Shown: positions 26,867 through 36,101, counted from the stretch's first letter. The stretch is DNA of 64,000 nt from Rhizobium johnstonii 3841 (GCF_000009265.1 NC_008380.1:3849501-3913500); one strand, 5' to 3'. Translations and numbers: made by a program. The notes: generated by a model not told the origin, from the sequence alone.

Positions 26867-26903
26867 TTTGTGGCCCCGGCAAGATTTCCCTGCCCAGGCA
26901 AAA

Positions 26904-27860
26904 TCATTTTGTCGATGAAGTTTCGCCACCCTTGTCGAGAACGAAGTCGGCGATCAGACCCGAATGGTTCGAGCCGAGGTTATCTTCAAGACGTTTCAGC
27001 GATGTCAGATGAAGCGGCGCGCGCGCAAATATGTGGTCGATGGCGATCCCGAGCGCGCCGGCGCCGATCGGCCATGTTGCCGGTTCTGGCGTGATCGTTT
27101 TCAGCTTCTGCTCGCGCAGTAAAGCTTGGATGCTCGGGGCGATCGCCGAGGAGTTGAAATCACCTGACAGCACCAACGGGCCGTCGATCGAGCCAAGCGC
27201 TTTGCCGAGATCTTCCAATTCAGCCATCTGGAAGTCGTCGAAATATGGTTTGGTCAGGTGCGCCGAAACCAGATTGATGGTCTCCCCGCCGAAGCTGACG
27301 CTTGCCATAACGAGCCTGTTTTTTCGCAGGCTGCCCATGCTTGCGACCTGCCGGCTGACGAACGGGCGTTTGGACAGCACCAGCGTATCGCATGTATCCT
27401 TCCCGGCATCGCAGCCGATATGGTAGGGATAGGCCTTGAACAATTGCTGCAGGTGAAACGTCAGCGGCTTGGCTTCGAGCAGATTGACGACGTCGGCATT
27501 CGACGCGATCACCATGTCCGTGATTTCAGTCGAGTTTTTCCAGTTGTCGATCGCGATGTTGAACGACATCAGACGAAAAAGCGGCTGCCTGTCGGTGCCT
27601 CTGTCGCCCTCCGAGAACTCGCGCAGCATGATGACGCCGTGAACGACGAGAAGAAGCGAGGCAAGCAAAAGGACGAAGCCGTAAATCTGTCTCTTGATGG
27701 CCAGAATGATCAGGCTGGCGGCGACAAACACGACGCCGAGGTGAACCTGAAAGCTGTAGACGAAGGACAGAAGCCAGAAGTTCGTGACATAGCGTAACGA
27801 CACGATCGCGATGGCAACGGTCAGAAACGCGCAGAGAATCCAATAAATTATATCTCTCAT
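26904..27860 (-). CDS. Endonuclease/exonuclease/phosphatase family membrane protein
   Basis: 318 residues. Three hydrophobic segments in the first 90 residues precede an EEP domain with RLMSFNIAI, NLLEAKP (catalytic Glu), LSGDFNSS (Asp and Asn) and a C-terminal SNHSGLIADF (His). The membrane part places the catalytic domain outside the cytoplasm. Substrates of this type (YafD-like) are unknown and could be nucleic acid, lipid or sugar phosphate. ATG 27860 begins the first TM segment; the frame is open to 27989, but those codons do not look like protein. Confidence 0.75.
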   Translation of the reverse strand: MRDIIYWILCAFLTVAIAIVSLRYVTNFWLLSFVYSFQVHLGVVFVAASLIILAIKRQIYGFVLLLASLLLVVHGVIMLREFSEGDRGTDRQPLFRLMSFNIAIDNWKNSTEITDMVIASNADVVNLLEAKPLTFHLQQLFKAYPYHIGCDAGKDTCDTLVLSKRPFVSRQVASMGSLRKNRLVMASVSFGGETINLVSAHLTKPYFDDFQMAELEDLGKALGSIDGPLVLSGDFNSSAIAPSIQALLREQKLKTITPEPATWPIGAGALGIAIDHIFARAPLHLTSLKRLEDNLGSNHSGLIADFVLDKGGETSSTK

Positions 27861-27909
27861 CGATCCGGACCTGCTTGGAGACGACCGGCCGGCCATAACA
27901 TGCAAGCAA

Positions 27910-27930
27910 TCATGTTGCAACGCAGCATGA
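27910..27930. promoter_or_regulatory. Imperfect copy of the ugd-leader palindrome
   Basis: Arms TCATGTTGCA and CGCAGCATGA around one A, differing at two positions from the perfect palindrome at 17618-17638. It lies 50 bp upstream of the EEP-family gene (transcribed leftward). A further AACATG / CATGTT inverted pair overlaps it. Confidence 0.45.
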
Positions 27931-28140
27931 CGGCCGAGAGTTGCGGCTAACCGGCAGACGATATCGATGGTCTTGCCCTCATCAAGCAAGGCAGCGGCGG
28001 GCAGGCCGCCGACAGTAGAGACAGCGCTGTGACCTTCTCTTTCAAAGACCTATCGACTCGGCCTCTTTTTATCTTGTAAGTGGGGTCACTTGATACGGAA
28101 TCGGCTCTTTGCCGTCGGCGGGAGCCGAGAAAAGGTGGGA

Positions 28141-29157
28141 ATGCGCTACTTCATTACAGGGACTGCCGGCTTTATCGGTTTTCATCTGGCCAGGCGCCTG
28201 CTGCAGGAAGGGCATGACGTCACAGGCTTTGATGGCCTCACTCCCTATTACAACGTCAAGCTCAAGGAGATGCGCCATGCCGCACTCTCCCAGTTTCCGG
28301 CCTTCAAACCCGTTATCGCGATGCTCGAGGACCGTCCAGCGCTGGAAGCGGCTGTTCTGGCGGCTAAGCCCGACATTCTGATCCACTTGGCCGCACAGGC
28401 CGGCGTGCGCTACAGCCTGGAAAATCCAGAGGCCTATCTCCGTTCGAACGTCGAAGGCTCGTGGAACATCCTGGAAATCGCGCGGCGCGTCGAAATCCGC
28501 CATCTGATGCTGGCCTCGACATCATCGATCTATGGCGCCAATGCGACCGTCCCCTTTCGCGAGACCGATCGCGCCGACGAGCCGCTGACCATCTATGCGG
28601 CGACGAAGAAATCGATGGAACTGATGGCGCACAGTTATGCCCATCTTCACAAGATTCCAACCACGGCTTTTCGCTTTTTCACCGTTTATGGCCCATGGGG
28701 CCGGCCCGACATGGCGCTGTTCAAATTCACCAAAAACATGCTTGCAGGCCAGCCGATCGAGATCTACGGCGAAGGCAACATGAGCCGTGACTTCACTTAT
28801 ATAGACGATCTCATCGAGGCGATCGTCAGGCTATCGGCGGTCGTCCCGTCCGAGGAAAATCGCCTCGAAAACACGGCTGTCGAAACGCTCTCGCGCCAGG
28901 CGCCCTTCCGTGTCGTCAATATTGGTGGCGGCCAGCCGGTCAGCCTGATGGATTTCGTCGAAACGGTGGAGAAGGCGCTCGGCCGTCCTGCCATTCGCAA
29001 GATGCTGGCAATGCAGAAGGGTGACGTGCCGCGCACCTTCGCAGCCCCGGATCTGCTGGTCGCGCTGACCGGATACAAGCCGGATACGACCTTGGATGTC
29101 GGCGTCAAGGCCTTCGTCGACTGGTATCTCGACGTACGCAGCGAACTCGACGCCTAG
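28141..29157 (+). CDS. lpsL: UDP-glucuronate epimerase (LpsL type, short-chain dehydrogenase fold)
   Basis: 338 residues. NAD site GTAGFIGFHLA at the N-terminus, substrate loop with TSSIYG, catalytic YAATK, and SRDFTYIDD later, all as in UDP-glucuronate 4-epimerases. The product UDP-galacturonate is used in rhizobial lipopolysaccharide and some EPS. It takes its substrate from Ugd. ATG 28141 directly follows AAAAGGTGGGA and matches the family start; the frame is open from 28090. Confidence 0.87.
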   Translation: MRYFITGTAGFIGFHLARRLLQEGHDVTGFDGLTPYYNVKLKEMRHAALSQFPAFKPVIAMLEDRPALEAAVLAAKPDILIHLAAQAGVRYSLENPEAYLRSNVEGSWNILEIARRVEIRHLMLASTSSIYGANATVPFRETDRADEPLTIYAATKKSMELMAHSYAHLHKIPTTAFRFFTVYGPWGRPDMALFKFTKNMLAGQPIEIYGEGNMSRDFTYIDDLIEAIVRLSAVVPSEENRLENTAVETLSRQAPFRVVNIGGGQPVSLMDFVETVEKALGRPAIRKMLAMQKGDVPRTFAAPDLLVALTGYKPDTTLDVGVKAFVDWYLDVRSELDA

Positions 29158-29202
29158 ATCAGGATGATTCGAGGCCGGATCGACCTAGAATCTAGCCAGG
29201 TG

Positions 29203-29517
29203 TCAGCGGAGAAACGCAACCGCTTGTACGGCCTCGACCGCCGTCGAAAACACGTAGTCGACAACAACGGTCAGGCTCTGCGAATAGGTCTTGAGCCGGT
29301 AACCCTCGCCTTCGATCTCGGCCGGGCTGCGCAGGACGAACGGAACGCCAGGGCGCACGAAACCGGCGCGGGTCGTCAACGGAACCTCGGGCGAATGGCC
29401 GATGGCGGAGGTGTACATCAGGTCGCGGGCAAGGCTGGCTGGGCCGATGGCGAATGCCGGCTCGGCAGCGGCAGTGATGGTCAGGCTCAAGGCGATGGCG
29501 GCAAAAGTTCTGTGCAT
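29203..29517 (-). CDS. Small exported protein of unknown function
   Basis: 104 residues. A clean signal peptide (MHRTFAAIALSLTITAAAEPAFA) is followed by about 80 residues containing GYRLKTYSQSLTVVVDYVFS. No Cys and no known motif. ATG 29517 is chosen for the signal peptide; the frame is open to 29589. It is convergent with lpsL, 45 bp away. The function cannot be stated. Confidence 0.6.
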   Translation of the reverse strand: MHRTFAAIALSLTITAAAEPAFAIGPASLARDLMYTSAIGHSPEVPLTTRAGFVRPGVPFVLRSPAEIEGEGYRLKTYSQSLTVVVDYVFSTAVEAVQAVAFLR

Positions 29518-29770
29518 GTCGAAGTCCCCGTTTGCGGATCGGCGGGCTTTCGGTTTGCCCGGCTCCAAACGATCGATGCGTCTGTCCACGCTTCGGTCGC
29601 TTTCATGAGACCACTCTACACATCAGTATTTTCAGGGCTTTTAAGCGGATCGGTCAAATTTTACGAAATTTGATTTTCTGTCCGGAAGGGCTCGGAACGC
29701 ATAAGGAAATAGGTCCCGGCTGCTGGCTAGGAATGCAAAATCGGCAATGACCTGGACGCTGTATCGCAGT

Positions 29771-29923
29771 CTACAAAATGCGATCCAGCTTCTTGTTGAT
29801 GTGCAGGTTCGGCATCACTCCCGCGCTTTGCGCGGCATGATAGGATTCGCGCGCCGCATCGAACGAGATCGACCACATGATGGCGCTGAGCAACAGTGCG
29901 ATAATATAGATCTGAATACGCAT
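29771..29923 (-). CDS. Small membrane protein, 50 residues
   Basis: A short leftward frame: ATG at 29923, TAG at 29771-29773. It encodes one transmembrane helix (IYIIALLLSAIMWSISFDAA) and a polar tail ending NKKLDRIL. Codon use resembles the neighbours. The ribosome site is weak, so this is a plausible but unproven small protein, easily missed by length cut-offs. Confidence 0.4.
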   Translation of the reverse strand: MRIQIYIIALLLSAIMWSISFDAARESYHAAQSAGVMPNLHINKKLDRIL

Positions 29924-30039
29924 CGAACCGGCGATACGGAAAGAGCAAGGCAGTTTTGTGTCAAAACAGTGCCGCAGGGATCACGAAAAAGTGGCGGCTT
30001 TTTTTGTTTTGCGGCCGGTCGGCACAAGACATATTAGTG

Positions 30040-30130
30040 TCGTGAAAATTAGCGATATTGTATCGCTGCCTGTTAGCAGCCGACCCCGAGGCTTGGTACC
30101 CTGAGAGACCCGTTCCCACGGGTCTCTTTG
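30040..30130 (+). ncRNA. Candidate small RNA ending in a terminator hairpin
   Basis: There is no gene in 29924-30350. Within it an intrinsic-terminator-like hairpin (AGAGACCCGT / ACGGGTCTCT, loop TCCC, then TTTG; 30104-30130) is preceded by two further small hairpins (AGCGATA...TATCGCT near 30051-30067). No upstream gene reads into it on the + strand, so it may end an independent small transcript. The 5' end is a guess. Confidence 0.3.
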
Positions 30131-30307
30131 CCTTGTTTCCGAACGTTTTCCAGAACAGCTGAGATCGCCCTGATCCGAATTGACGCTGAACCGCTGAACG
30201 GCATATCTCATCCCTAATCAGATCACGCGTCCAGCCATGAGCGATGTCACGTTCTTGCCTTTGTATCAGCAAAGGCATCGGTCGATAACATCTGCTTTCA
30301 AAATATA

Positions 30308-30344
30308 TCAATCGATTGACTTATTTCTCTATTGGCGTTATAAA
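30308..30344 (+). promoter_or_regulatory. cecR promoter with overlapping operator palindrome
   Basis: A -35 box TTGACT (30316-30321) and -10 box TATAAA (30339-30344) are spaced by 17 bp. A perfect palindrome TCAATCGATTGA (30308-30319) overlaps the -35 box, a good position for repression by the TetR-family product. The predicted transcription start falls at about 30350-30352, on the ATG itself. Confidence 0.6.
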
Positions 30345-30350
30345 ACTATC

Positions 30351-31052
30351 ATGACCCAAGAACACGACAACCAGCCACCGGCCTCCGCCCGTGCCGAGAT
30401 CGCGCGTCAGAAGATGCTGTCCGCCGCCCTCGACGTCTTCGGCCGTTATGGCTTCGACGGCGCTTCGACGCGCCAGCTCACGGAAGCGGCCGGCGTCAAC
30501 CTGCAGGCAATCCCCTATTATTTCGGCAGCAAGGAAGGTCTCTACATCGCCACCGCCGAATATCTGATGATGCGGATCAATACGCATGTCGGTGACATGA
30601 GGGCGCGCGTCGGCGCGCATCTGCTGGCACTCGATGCTGCAGGCAAACCGCTTGGTGAAGCGGAGGCTCGCCACTTCCTGACCGAGATTTTGCAGACCAT
30701 GGTGACGCTGTTCGTCGGCAAGGAGTCCGAATCCTGGGCGCGCTTCCTGATCCGCGAGCAGATGGAGCCGACAGAAGCCTTCACACGGATTTATCAGGGA
30801 CTCATGCGGCCGATGATCGAGATGGGCCGGCGGCTGATCGGCGCCATCCTTCATGAGGATCCCGCCTCGGAACATGTGCGCCTGCGCACCTTCACCCTTC
30901 TCGGCAGCATCCTCGTCTTTCGCGTCGCCCATGCAGCCGTGCTCGCCCAGATGGAGTGGGACGGCGTCGGCCCGGAACAGGTGGAAACCGTGCGCGGCCT
31001 GGCTGCAGAGCTGGTCGATGCCATCGGCCCGCTGAATGGAGGCGCAGCATGA
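30351..31052 (+). CDS. cecR: TetR-family regulator, CecR type
   Basis: 233 residues. N-terminal HTH with ALDVFGRYGFDGASTRQLTEAAGV and the recognition part QAIPYYFGSKEGLY. The C-terminal ligand domain is of the CecR (YbiH) type, usually linked to the ybhGFSR transporter, as here. Its TGA overlaps the ATG of the ybhG homologue (ATGA). No ribosome site precedes ATG 30351, and the promoter predicts a leaderless mRNA. It probably represses the whole operon, including itself, until a drug ligand binds. Confidence 0.85.
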   Translation: MTQEHDNQPPASARAEIARQKMLSAALDVFGRYGFDGASTRQLTEAAGVNLQAIPYYFGSKEGLYIATAEYLMMRINTHVGDMRARVGAHLLALDAAGKPLGEAEARHFLTEILQTMVTLFVGKESESWARFLIREQMEPTEAFTRIYQGLMRPMIEMGRRLIGAILHEDPASEHVRLRTFTLLGSILVFRVAHAAVLAQMEWDGVGPEQVETVRGLAAELVDAIGPLNGGAA

Positions 31053-32062
31053 AACGCATCCTTCCCATCGCCATCCTTCTTCTCGTTGCGGCAGGTGCTG
31101 CTGCCTGGTGGTACGCCCTGCCCCAAAAGCTCGGCTGGTTGCCTGAGGCCAGCCGCGAATTCGTCCTTTACGGCAATGTCGATATCCGTCAGGTCTCGCT
31201 CGGGTTCCGCGTCAGCGGCCGTCTCGCCGAACTCCATGCCGACGAAGGCGACGTCGTCAAAACTGGAACGGTTCTGGCAAAGCTCGATGCAGCACCCTAT
31301 GAATTCGCGGTCCGCTCGGGCGAAGCCGATGTCGCAGCCCTCCAGGCAACGCTCGACAAGCTGAAGGCCGGTCCGCGGCCGACAGAGATTGCCCAGGCGC
31401 GCGCCGCCTATGACGAAAGTATCGCCGATCTCCGCAATGCCAACCTCGCCTATGACCGCGCCCGCCAATTGCGCCCGCAGGGCACGATCTCCGAGGCAAG
31501 CCTTGATCAGGCGACCGCTGCGAGAGCCATGGCCGCCGCACGCTCCGACTCCGCCAACGAGGCGTTGAAACTGCTGCTGGAAGGCTCCCGTGTTGAGGAT
31601 ATCGCCGTAGCCGCCGCCCAGTTGAAGGCGGCGCAGGCAACGCTTGCCTCCGCCCGCACCTCGCTTGATGATACCGAACTGCGCGCGCCAAACGACGGCG
31701 TCATCCTCTCCCGCGTCAGAGAGAATGGCGCGATCGTCTCGCCGGCAGACACCGTCTTCGTGTTGTCGCTGACAGAACCCGTCTGGGTGCGCACCTATGT
31801 CGCCGAACCCGATCTCGGCCGCATCCATCCCGGCATGAAGGTTGCCGTCACCTCCGATACGGCGCCCGACAAACCCTGTGAAGGCACGATCGGCTTCATC
31901 TCGCCGGTTGCCGAATTCACTCCGAAATCGGTGGAAACGCCGGAACTGAGGACCGACCTCGTCTATCGCCTGCGTGTTGTCATCGACAAGCCCGGCCCGG
32001 ATCTGCGCCAGGGCATGCCGGTCACCGTGCGTTTTCCCACGCCGACGGCGGGCGGACAATGA
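31049..32062 (+). CDS. ybhG: HlyD-family periplasmic adaptor YbhG
   Basis: 337 residues. An N-terminal membrane anchor (about 5-25) is followed by a lipoyl motif (LHADEGDVVKTGTVLAKLD), a helical hairpin (about 95-205) and a second lipoyl/barrel half (APNDGVILSRVRENGAIV). It joins the ABC-2 transporter to an outer-membrane channel in drug efflux. Overlapping start and stop codons tie it to cecR and ybhF. No TolC gene follows the operon. Confidence 0.87.
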   Translation: MKRILPIAILLLVAAGAAAWWYALPQKLGWLPEASREFVLYGNVDIRQVSLGFRVSGRLAELHADEGDVVKTGTVLAKLDAAPYEFAVRSGEADVAALQATLDKLKAGPRPTEIAQARAAYDESIADLRNANLAYDRARQLRPQGTISEASLDQATAARAMAAARSDSANEALKLLLEGSRVEDIAVAAAQLKAAQATLASARTSLDDTELRAPNDGVILSRVRENGAIVSPADTVFVLSLTEPVWVRTYVAEPDLGRIHPGMKVAVTSDTAPDKPCEGTIGFISPVAEFTPKSVETPELRTDLVYRLRVVIDKPGPDLRQGMPVTVRFPTPTAGGQ

Positions 32063-33804
32063 CCGCCGCCGAGACCGGCCGGGGCGACAAGCCGCTCGTC
32101 CGGATCGACGGCGTCACCAAGCGCTTCGGCGATTCGCCAGCCGCCCTTGACGCTGTCTCCGGCATGATCGGCGGCGGCGCAATCACCGGTCTGGTCGGCC
32201 CTGACGGCGCCGGCAAGACGACGCTGATCCGCCTGATGACGGGCCTGATGCTGCCCGACACGGGAACGATGGAGGTTCTCGGCTTCGACACGCGCAAGAA
32301 CCCCGCCGGCATCCAGGCTGCGATCGGCTACATGCCGCAGCGCTTCGGTCTCTATGAGGACCTTTCGGTGCAGGAAAATCTCGATCTCTATGCCGATCTG
32401 CGCGGCCTGCCGAAGAGCGAACGCGCCAGCGCCTTCGACGAGCTGCTCACCTTCACCGATCTCAAGCGCTTCACCGGCAGGCTCGCCGGAAAGCTTTCCG
32501 GCGGCATGAAGCAAAAGCTCGGCCTTGCCTGCGCGCTTCTGAAGAAGCCGCGGCTGCTGCTGCTCGACGAGCCTGGCGTCGGCGTCGATCCGATCTCGCG
32601 CCGCGATCTCTGGAAGATGGTCGAGAACCTGACGAAGGAAGGCATCGGCGTCCTTTGGTCGACCGCCTATCTCGACGAGGCTGAAGCCTGCGACCATGTG
32701 CTGCTCTTGAACCAGGGAAAGCTGCTGTTTTCGGGAAAACCTGATGACATGACCGGCCGCGTCAACGACCGGGTTTTCCGCGTCTCGGGCATGACAGGGC
32801 GCCGCCGGCAGGTGCTCGCCCGGCTTCTGCAGGCCGATGGCGTCATCGACGGCGTGATCCAGGGCGAAGCGATCCGCCTCGTCGCCGCCAAGGACAGGAA
32901 ACCGGATATCGGCTCGGCCGGCGATGGCGCAACGCTCACCCCTGCCCCGCCGCGCTTCGAGGATGCCTTCATCGACATGCTGGGTGGTGGTCCTGGCGGC
33001 CGATCGAGACTGGCCGAGGCGCAAGAGCCGACGAAAGGCGACGACATCAGGCCGGTGATCGAGGCCAAGGGGCTGACCAAGCGCTTCAGCGATTTCACCG
33101 CTGCCGACAATATCAGCTTCGATATCCGCCGCGGCGAAATTTTCGGCCTGCTCGGCCCGAACGGCGCCGGCAAATCCACCACCTTTAAGATGCTCTGCGG
33201 CCTGCTGAAGCCGACCGGCGGCGAAGGCCGCGTTGCCGGTTTCGACCTTCGCCGCGATTCCGCCGAGGCCCGCAACCAGCTTGGCTATATGGCGCAGAAA
33301 TTCTCGCTCTACGGCGATCTGACCGTCATGCAGAACCTCGAATTCTTCTCCGGCGTCTATGGCCTTCGCGGAAGACACCGGCGCGAGCGCATCGATCTGA
33401 TGGCCAGCATCTTCGACTTCGGCCGCCATCTCAGCCAGCCAGCCAAGGACCTGCCGCTTGGCCTGAAGCAGCGCCTGGCGCTCGCCTGCGCCGTCATGCA
33501 CGAGCCGCGCGCCCTCTTCCTCGACGAACCGACCTCCGGCGTCGATCCGATCACCCGGCGCGAATTCTGGACGCATATCAACGCACTGGTCGAAAAGGGC
33601 GTCACGGTGCTCGTCACCACACATTTCATGGACGAGGCCGAATATTGCGACCGCATCTCGCTGATCTATCGCGGCCGCTCGATCGCGCTCGGTTCGCCCG
33701 ATGAATTGAAGGCCCGCGTCGCGACGAAGGAGTTGCCCGACCCGACAATGGAGGATGCCTTCATCGCCCTGGTGCAGCAATCCGAGAAGGAGGATGCAGC
33801 ATGA
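32059..33804 (+). CDS. ybhF: Tandem ABC-2 ATPase YbhF
   Basis: 581 residues with two ATPase domains in one chain. First: Walker A GPDGAGKTT, signature LSGGMKQKL, Walker B LLLLDEPGVGVDP. Second: Walker A GPNGAGKST, a degenerate signature LPLGLKQRL, Walker B LFLDEPTSGVDP. The asymmetry suggests one canonical and one weak ATP site. It powers the YbhS/YbhR permease pair. The start overlaps ybhG (ATGA) and the stop overlaps ybhS. Confidence 0.9.
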   Translation: MTAAETGRGDKPLVRIDGVTKRFGDSPAALDAVSGMIGGGAITGLVGPDGAGKTTLIRLMTGLMLPDTGTMEVLGFDTRKNPAGIQAAIGYMPQRFGLYEDLSVQENLDLYADLRGLPKSERASAFDELLTFTDLKRFTGRLAGKLSGGMKQKLGLACALLKKPRLLLLDEPGVGVDPISRRDLWKMVENLTKEGIGVLWSTAYLDEAEACDHVLLLNQGKLLFSGKPDDMTGRVNDRVFRVSGMTGRRRQVLARLLQADGVIDGVIQGEAIRLVAAKDRKPDIGSAGDGATLTPAPPRFEDAFIDMLGGGPGGRSRLAEAQEPTKGDDIRPVIEAKGLTKRFSDFTAADNISFDIRRGEIFGLLGPNGAGKSTTFKMLCGLLKPTGGEGRVAGFDLRRDSAEARNQLGYMAQKFSLYGDLTVMQNLEFFSGVYGLRGRHRRERIDLMASIFDFGRHLSQPAKDLPLGLKQRLALACAVMHEPRALFLDEPTSGVDPITRREFWTHINALVEKGVTVLVTTHFMDEAEYCDRISLIYRGRSIALGSPDELKARVATKELPDPTMEDAFIALVQQSEKEDAA

Positions 33805-34928
33805 GCAGTTCTTCCGGCCGAATGCGACGTCTCTTGGCCCTCGTGCGCAAGGAAAGCTTCCAGGCGATCCGCGATCCGAGCAGCATCCTCATCGCCTTCG
33901 TGCTGCCGCTGATCCTGCTCTTTCTTTTCGGCTACGGCGTCTCGCTCGATACCACCCGCACCCGCATCGGCCTCGTGACCGAGGAGATGACGCCGCTGAC
34001 GCAGGATCTGTCGGCCAGTTTCCAGGCCTCGCGCTATTTCGATGTGGCCATCGGCCGCGACCGGCGTCTGTTCGAGGAAGACCTCGTGCTCGGCAAGCTG
34101 CGCGGCATCGTCGTCATCCCCGCCGATTTCACCACGCGCTACACCGCCGGCAACCGGCCCGATATCCAGGTGATCGTCGATGGCTCCGAACCGAACACAG
34201 CGAATTTCGTGCAGAATTACGCCCAAGGCACTGTTGCCAACTGGGAGCGGCAGAGGCAGGCGGACGTCGCCTCCCATAGTCCCGCCATTTCGGTCGAGCA
34301 GCGCTTCTGGTTCAATCCCGAACTGACCAGCCGCAATTTCCTCGTGCCCGGCTCGATCGCCATCGTCATGACGCTGGTCGGCACGCTTCTGACCTCGCTC
34401 GTCGTCGCCCGCGAATGGGAGCGCGGCACGATGGAGGCGATGATGGCGACACCGGTGACGGCGGTCGAACTGCTCGCCGGCAAGATCCTGCCCTATTTCC
34501 TGCTCGGCCTCACCTCGATGACGCTCTGCGTGCTGCTTGCGGTCTTTCTCTTCGGCGTGCCGTTCCGCGGCTCCGTCGCCGCCCTTTACGCGCTGTCGGC
34601 CGCCTTCCTGATCCCGGCGCTTGGCCAGGGCCTGCTGATCTCGACGGCCACGAAGAACCAGTTCCTCGCCTCGCAGCTGGCGCTGATCTCGGCCTTCCTG
34701 CCGGCCTTCCTGCTTTCGGGCTTCCTCTTCGAGATCAATTCCATGCCTGAAGTGATCCAGTGGATCACCTTCATCGTGCCGGCGCGCTACCTGATCCCCA
34801 GCCTGCAGACGGTGTTCCTGGCCGGCGACATCTGGCCGATGTTTCTGCAGGCGATCGGCGTGATGCTGACGATCGGCGCCATCATGTTCGTGCTTGCGGC
34901 CCGCAGCACCAGAAAGAGGATCGGTTGA
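33801..34928 (+). CDS. ybhS: ABC-2 permease YbhS
   Basis: 375 residues. Topology is one N-terminal TM, a large periplasmic domain (about 45-175) and five C-terminal TM segments, typical of ABC-2 drug or lipid exporters. REWERGTMEAMMATPV is the family motif between TM2 and TM3. It pairs with YbhR. Codons overlap those of ybhF, and ybhR starts 1 bp after its stop. Confidence 0.88.
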   Translation: MSSSSGRMRRLLALVRKESFQAIRDPSSILIAFVLPLILLFLFGYGVSLDTTRTRIGLVTEEMTPLTQDLSASFQASRYFDVAIGRDRRLFEEDLVLGKLRGIVVIPADFTTRYTAGNRPDIQVIVDGSEPNTANFVQNYAQGTVANWERQRQADVASHSPAISVEQRFWFNPELTSRNFLVPGSIAIVMTLVGTLLTSLVVAREWERGTMEAMMATPVTAVELLAGKILPYFLLGLTSMTLCVLLAVFLFGVPFRGSVAALYALSAAFLIPALGQGLLISTATKNQFLASQLALISAFLPAFLLSGFLFEINSMPEVIQWITFIVPARYLIPSLQTVFLAGDIWPMFLQAIGVMLTIGAIMFVLAARSTRKRIG

Positions 34929-34929
34929 G

Positions 34930-36039
34930 ATGTGGACAAGGCTCTACGCCCTGATCGTCAAGGAACTGCTCGCCGTTCTGCGTGATCCAAAGGGCCGCGC
35001 CATCCTGATCGGCCCGCCGATCGTCCAGCTTCTCGTCTTCTCCTATGCGGCGACGCTCGAAGTCCGCAATGTCGACGTGATGATCCTCAACCGCGACAGC
35101 GGTCACTGGGGCCAGGAACTGATCGAGCGCATCGATGGCTCGCCGACCTTCCGGAAAATCGAGATTGCAGGAAGCCAGGCGGAGGTCCGGGTGGCGATCG
35201 ACAACCAGACGGCCATTGCCGCCGTTGAGATCGGCCCGGACTTTTCGCGCAATATTGAGGCGGGAGCGCCGGCCGACCTGCAGGTGGTGCTCGATGGCCG
35301 CCGCTCCAACGCCTCCCAGATCGTCGCGGGCTATCTCTCGCAGATCGGCGTCGCCCTCGCCGCCGAGACGCCGGCCGGCAAACGTGCCGGCGCCGACATC
35401 GTCTCGACGGTGCCGCGCAACTGGTTCAACCCGAACCTGACCTATCAATGGTTCATGGTGCCGAACCTGATCGCCAGCATCGCACTGCTGATCGGCCTGA
35501 TCGTCACCGCGCTGTCGATCGCCCGCGAGCGCGAGCTTGGCACCTTCGACCAACTGATGGTCTCGCCGCTGCGTATGCACGAGATCCTGATCGGCAAGTT
35601 GATTCCACCGATGATGATCGGCCTCTTCCATATCACCGTCTATATCCTGGCTGCCGTCTTCCTCTTCGAGGTGCCGCTGCGCGGCTCGCTATTCCTGCTG
35701 TACGGCAGCGCGATCTTCTATCTCGGTTCGGTCGCCGGCCTCGGCCTCTTCATCTCGGCGCTATCGATGACGCAGCAGCAGGCGATCCTCGGCGCCTTCC
35801 TTTTCATGGTTCCGGCCATGCTGCTCTCCGGCTTCGCGACACCGATCGAGAACATGCCGGAATGGTTGCAGCCGGTGACATCAGTCAATCCGCTGCGCTA
35901 TTTCCTGGTCATCGTCAAAGGCGTCTTCCTCAAGGATGTTCCGCCGAGCGAGGTCGTGAACCAGACGATTCCGCTGGCGCTGATCGCCACTGTTACGCTC
36001 AGCGCCGCAGCCTGGCTCTTCCGCCGGCGGCTGGAATAA
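34930..36039 (+). CDS. ybhR: ABC-2 permease YbhR
   Basis: 369 residues with the same six-TM plan as YbhS and the motif RERELGTFDQLMVSPL. ATG 34930 follows AGAGGA and immediately follows the ybhS stop. It closes the cecR-ybhGFSR operon. Two distinct permeases with a tandem ATPase imply a heterodimeric transporter. The transported compound cannot be read from sequence. Confidence 0.88.
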   Translation: MWTRLYALIVKELLAVLRDPKGRAILIGPPIVQLLVFSYAATLEVRNVDVMILNRDSGHWGQELIERIDGSPTFRKIEIAGSQAEVRVAIDNQTAIAAVEIGPDFSRNIEAGAPADLQVVLDGRRSNASQIVAGYLSQIGVALAAETPAGKRAGADIVSTVPRNWFNPNLTYQWFMVPNLIASIALLIGLIVTALSIARERELGTFDQLMVSPLRMHEILIGKLIPPMMIGLFHITVYILAAVFLFEVPLRGSLFLLYGSAIFYLGSVAGLGLFISALSMTQQQAILGAFLFMVPAMLLSGFATPIENMPEWLQPVTSVNPLRYFLVIVKGVFLKDVPPSEVVNQTIPLALIATVTLSAAAWLFRRRLE

Positions 36040-36101
36040 CCAATGCTTCGGCCGCCTCACAGAATGTGAACCGGCCTTCCAAAGCGTGACTCTCTCCTGC
36101 C

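Noticed and set aside
31963..33780. A 605-codon open frame opposite ybhF
   Set aside because: It lies wholly over a convincing tandem ATPase and has no recognisable features.
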